Assembly: GCA_000436255.1 (NCBI GenBank)
Contig: HF990794.1
Span: forward strand, 5,064 to 20,666
DNA length: 15,603 nt
Direction: 5' to 3'
From: Clostridium sp. CAG:1193
GTDB lineage: Bacteria; Bacillota_I; Bacilli_A; RF39; UBA660
Under the pieces are notes generated by a model. The model saw only the letters and a program-made list of their open reading frames with translations, did no database searches and was not told the origin of the DNA. Every line of letters begins with the position of its first letter. Position 1 is the first letter of the stretch. A program made the position numbers and the translations under genes. Positions 14,088 through 15,603 of this stretch are shown in pieces.

Positions 14088-14108
14088 ACATAACGGGTTG
14101 TTATGTTT
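14086..14108. terminator. hairpin terminator shared by convergent genes
   Basis: AAACATAAC (14086-14094) and GTTATGTTT (14100-14108) are perfectly complementary with a five-base loop. On the minus strand the stem is followed by ATTTCTTTTTT, a good T-run, so it chiefly ends sigK. It covers both the sigK stop codon and the end of the broken membrane gene. The plus-strand tail (TATTATTTC) is weaker. Confidence 0.75.
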
Positions 14109-14787
14109 TATTATTTCTTAAAAATTCTCTTAATAATTTAGTTAAAGCTCTTTTTTCTATTCTTGATACATAACTTCTACTAATATTTAATTCTTTTGCT
14201 ATATTTTTTTGTGTTATTTCTTTTTCATTATTTAAACCATACCTTTTAATAATTATATTTTTTTCTCTATCGGTTAAAACACTCATATATTTTCTTAATT
14301 TATTTATATCATCTTTAGTATTTATATTTTCAACAAAATCAGGAGCAGGTGTTTTTAATATATCACTCATAGTTATTTCGTTTCCTTCTTTATCAAATCC
14401 AATTCCTTCATCTAAACTAACATTTTTACTATTTTTTTTATTGTTTCTATAATACATTAATATCTCATTTTCAATACATCTAGCACAATACGTAGTCATT
14501 TTCGCACCATTACTATTTAAAAATGTATCAACACCTTTAATAAGACCAATCGTACCTATACTTATTAAATCATCAATATTACTATTATCATTATATTTTT
14601 TTACAATATGTGCGACTAATCTTAAATTGTGTTCAATAAGAATTTCTCTTGATTTAATACTGCCTTTAATCATTTCATTTATATGATATTCTTCTTCTTC
14701 ATGAGTCAATGGATCTTTAAATACTTGGTTTTGATATGCTCCAGTTAATATCATGTTTTTAATTAAAATTGTAAGAATACTTAACAT
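14101..14787 (-). CDS. sigK: sporulation sigma factor sigma-K with pro-sequence
   Basis: A 228-residue sigma-70-type factor matching SigK. LIEHNLRLVAHIVKKY lies at 50-65 and DLISIGTIGLIKGVDTF at 73-89 (region 2), then TYCARCIENEILMYYR near 99-114. DKEGNEI follows at 132-138, and region 4 has LTDREKNIIIKRYGL plus the helix-turn-helix TQKNIAKELNISRSYVSRIE from 192. SigK directs late mother-cell genes in sporulation. The N-terminus MLSILTILIKNMILTGA is a hydrophobic pro-sequence; by comparison with Bacillus the mature protein would begin at Tyr 18. The gene is uninterrupted, so no skin-like element splits it here. ATG 14787 has GGAAGTGA upstream. It lies convergent to the hemW unit and divergent from a coiled-coil gene. 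Confidence 0.93.
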   Translation of the reverse strand: MLSILTILIKNMILTGAYQNQVFKDPLTHEEEEYHINEMIKGSIKSREILIEHNLRLVAHIVKKYNDNSNIDDLISIGTIGLIKGVDTFLNSNGAKMTTYCARCIENEILMYYRNNKKNSKNVSLDEGIGFDKEGNEITMSDILKTPAPDFVENINTKDDINKLRKYMSVLTDREKNIIIKRYGLNNEKEITQKNIAKELNISRSYVSRIEKRALTKLLREFLRNNKT

Positions 14788-14840
14788 ATTTCACTTCCTA
14801 ATAAATTCTATTTTAATGAAAAATAATTATGTATTAATAA

Positions 14841-14869
14841 TTGACAACAATATAATTATTTGCTATACT
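14841..14869 (+). promoter_or_regulatory. very strong sigma-A promoter for the coiled-coil gene
   Basis: Perfect TTGACA at 14841-14846, 17-base spacer, TATACT at 14864-14869, with an extended-10 TG at 14861-14862. Start near 14877. The best promoter in the window. Confidence 0.88.
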
Positions 14870-14894
14870 TACAGATAGTAAGGGAAGTGAAAAT

Positions 14895-15603
14895 ATGGAT
14901 AGAGATACATTATTTACATTACACAAAAAAGGCTTAATTTCTGATGAAGTTTTAGCTACTTGTTTAAATGAAATGTATGGATCTAAAGCTAATGAAGTAG
15001 AAAAAGATGCAAGAGAAGTTCTTGTTGAAAGAACAAGACAAAGAGCAGAAGAGAATAGAAAAAATATTGAAGAAATTAACAGGAAAAACCGTGAAGAATT
15101 TGAAGCAAGACAAAAAGAAGAAAGAGATAAATTAATCTTAAAAGCAAGAGATGAAGAAATTGCAAAAATGCATAACTATTTAAGTGAAGTTACTAATAGT
15201 AGGGGAGAAAAAGTTTACAGTGAAGAAGCATTAAATGATATGAGTTATGTTGAAATGTTCTCATTATACCATCAAATTATGAATCCTCCTAAAAAGGAAA
15301 GTGAGGAAGTAGTAATAACTGATGAACCTGTAGTAGCTGAAGAGATAAAAGAAGAACCTAAAGAAGAAGTAACTAAAACAAGAGAAGAAATAGCTAAAGA
15401 AATGTTTGAACAACAAAAGCAAGAGAAAAAGGATTATTTAAGAGGATTAACTCTTGAAAATGGTGAAAGAAAGTTTAGCGATGAAAAGTTAGATGAAATG
15501 GGATTTGTTGATCTTGATATGGAATATAATAAAGCTAAACAAGAAGCAATGATTGAAGCAGCTAGTCAATATAAACCTCTTACTGATGCTGATTTAGACG
15601 GTG
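14895..15603 (+). CDS. charged coiled-coil protein with duplicated module, cut by right edge
   Basis: The frame is open for 236 codons to the window end. It starts MDRDTLFTLHKKGLISDEVL after GGGAAGTGA. Residues 33-92 are dense in Glu, Lys and Arg with heptad-like spacing and should form a long coiled coil. Then comes a module at about 94-126 (NYLSEVTNSRGEKVYSEEAL followed by NDMSYVEMFSLYH), an acidic Glu/Val/Pro linker at 135-160, a short helix, and a second copy at about 180-212 (DYLRGLTLENGERKFSDEKL followed by DEMGFVDLDMEYN). No signal peptide and no membrane segment, so cytosolic. I do not recognise the family. Its vegetative promoter suggests high, steady expression; the proximity to sigK does not imply a sporulation role. 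Confidence 0.8.
   Translation, partial: MDRDTLFTLHKKGLISDEVLATCLNEMYGSKANEVEKDAREVLVERTRQRAEENRKNIEEINRKNREEFEARQKEERDKLILKARDEEIAKMHNYLSEVTNSRGEKVYSEEALNDMSYVEMFSLYHQIMNPPKKESEEVVITDEPVVAEEIKEEPKEEVTKTREEIAKEMFEQQKQEKKDYLRGLTLENGERKFSDEKLDEMGFVDLDMEYNKAKQEAMIEAASQYKPLTDADLDG

Noticed and set aside
13961..14173. Plus-strand open frame of 70 codons starting just after the G-run
   Set aside because: It begins with a Tyr-rich non-hydrophobic reading of the membrane-gene region and runs into sigK on the opposite strand. The other frame gives a coherent membrane helix, so this is a shadow.
1..15603. tRNA, rRNA, CRISPR array, insertion sequence or prophage/defence system
   Set aside because: No repeat-spacer pattern, no transposase- or integrase-like protein, no terminal inverted repeats and no tRNA-like fold were seen; apart from the listed unknown genes, the content is core housekeeping and sporulation.

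Overview
The window is strongly AT-rich bacterial DNA with the standard code (TGA is used as a stop, Trp is TGG). It has tight gene spacing, Shine-Dalgarno sites of the AGGAGG/GAGGTG type, and a gene order typical of Bacillota (low-GC Firmicutes). Three sporulation genes (yqfC, yqfD and a sigK with a pro-sequence) point to a spore-forming or recently spore-forming lineage. The very low GC and the single-chain glycyl-tRNA synthetase would fit an uncultured gut Bacilli or Clostridia lineage, but no species can be named from the sequence.

Left part (1-3449): a minus-strand pair, tmcAL (runs off the left edge) and a dCMP deaminase, faces a plus-strand block. That block begins with two unrecognised proteins that look like diverged tandem paralogs. 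It continues with the yceD (DUF177)-rpmF pair and then rpsU, which has its own near-consensus promoter. The neighbourhood tmcAL / yceD / rpmF recalls ylbM-ylbN-rpmF of Bacillus.

Middle (3459-8989): yqeY, yqfC, yqfD, a VanZ-family membrane protein, ybeY, dgkA, cdd, era, a tiny yqzL-like gene and recO. This is the classic Firmicutes rpsU-to-recO cluster, but with a VanZ gene where phoH and yqfF usually sit. Genes overlap or lie within about 10 bases of each other, so they are probably one transcript. It joins sporulation, ribosome maturation (ybeY, era), undecaprenol/lipid kinase, pyrimidine salvage and recombination. A strong hairpin covers the ribosome binding site of yqzL.

Right-middle (8990-13858): a promoter and an unusually short T-box leader control glyS (dimeric GlyRS). 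Then lepA and hemW follow as separately promoted units with their own terminators, and a small unknown gene is coupled to hemW.

Right end (13859-15603): a short membrane-protein gene that appears broken by a one-base frameshift, a hairpin terminator shared with the converging sigK, and a divergent promoter region. From there a strong sigma-A-type promoter drives a partial charged, coiled-coil protein that carries a duplicated module of about 40 residues.

There are no tRNA, rRNA, CRISPR or insertion elements that I can support. No gene-free stretch exceeds 300 bases. The most unusual items are the truncated T-box, the repeat-bearing coiled-coil protein, the paralog pair at 1446-2443 and the hairpin over the yqzL start.
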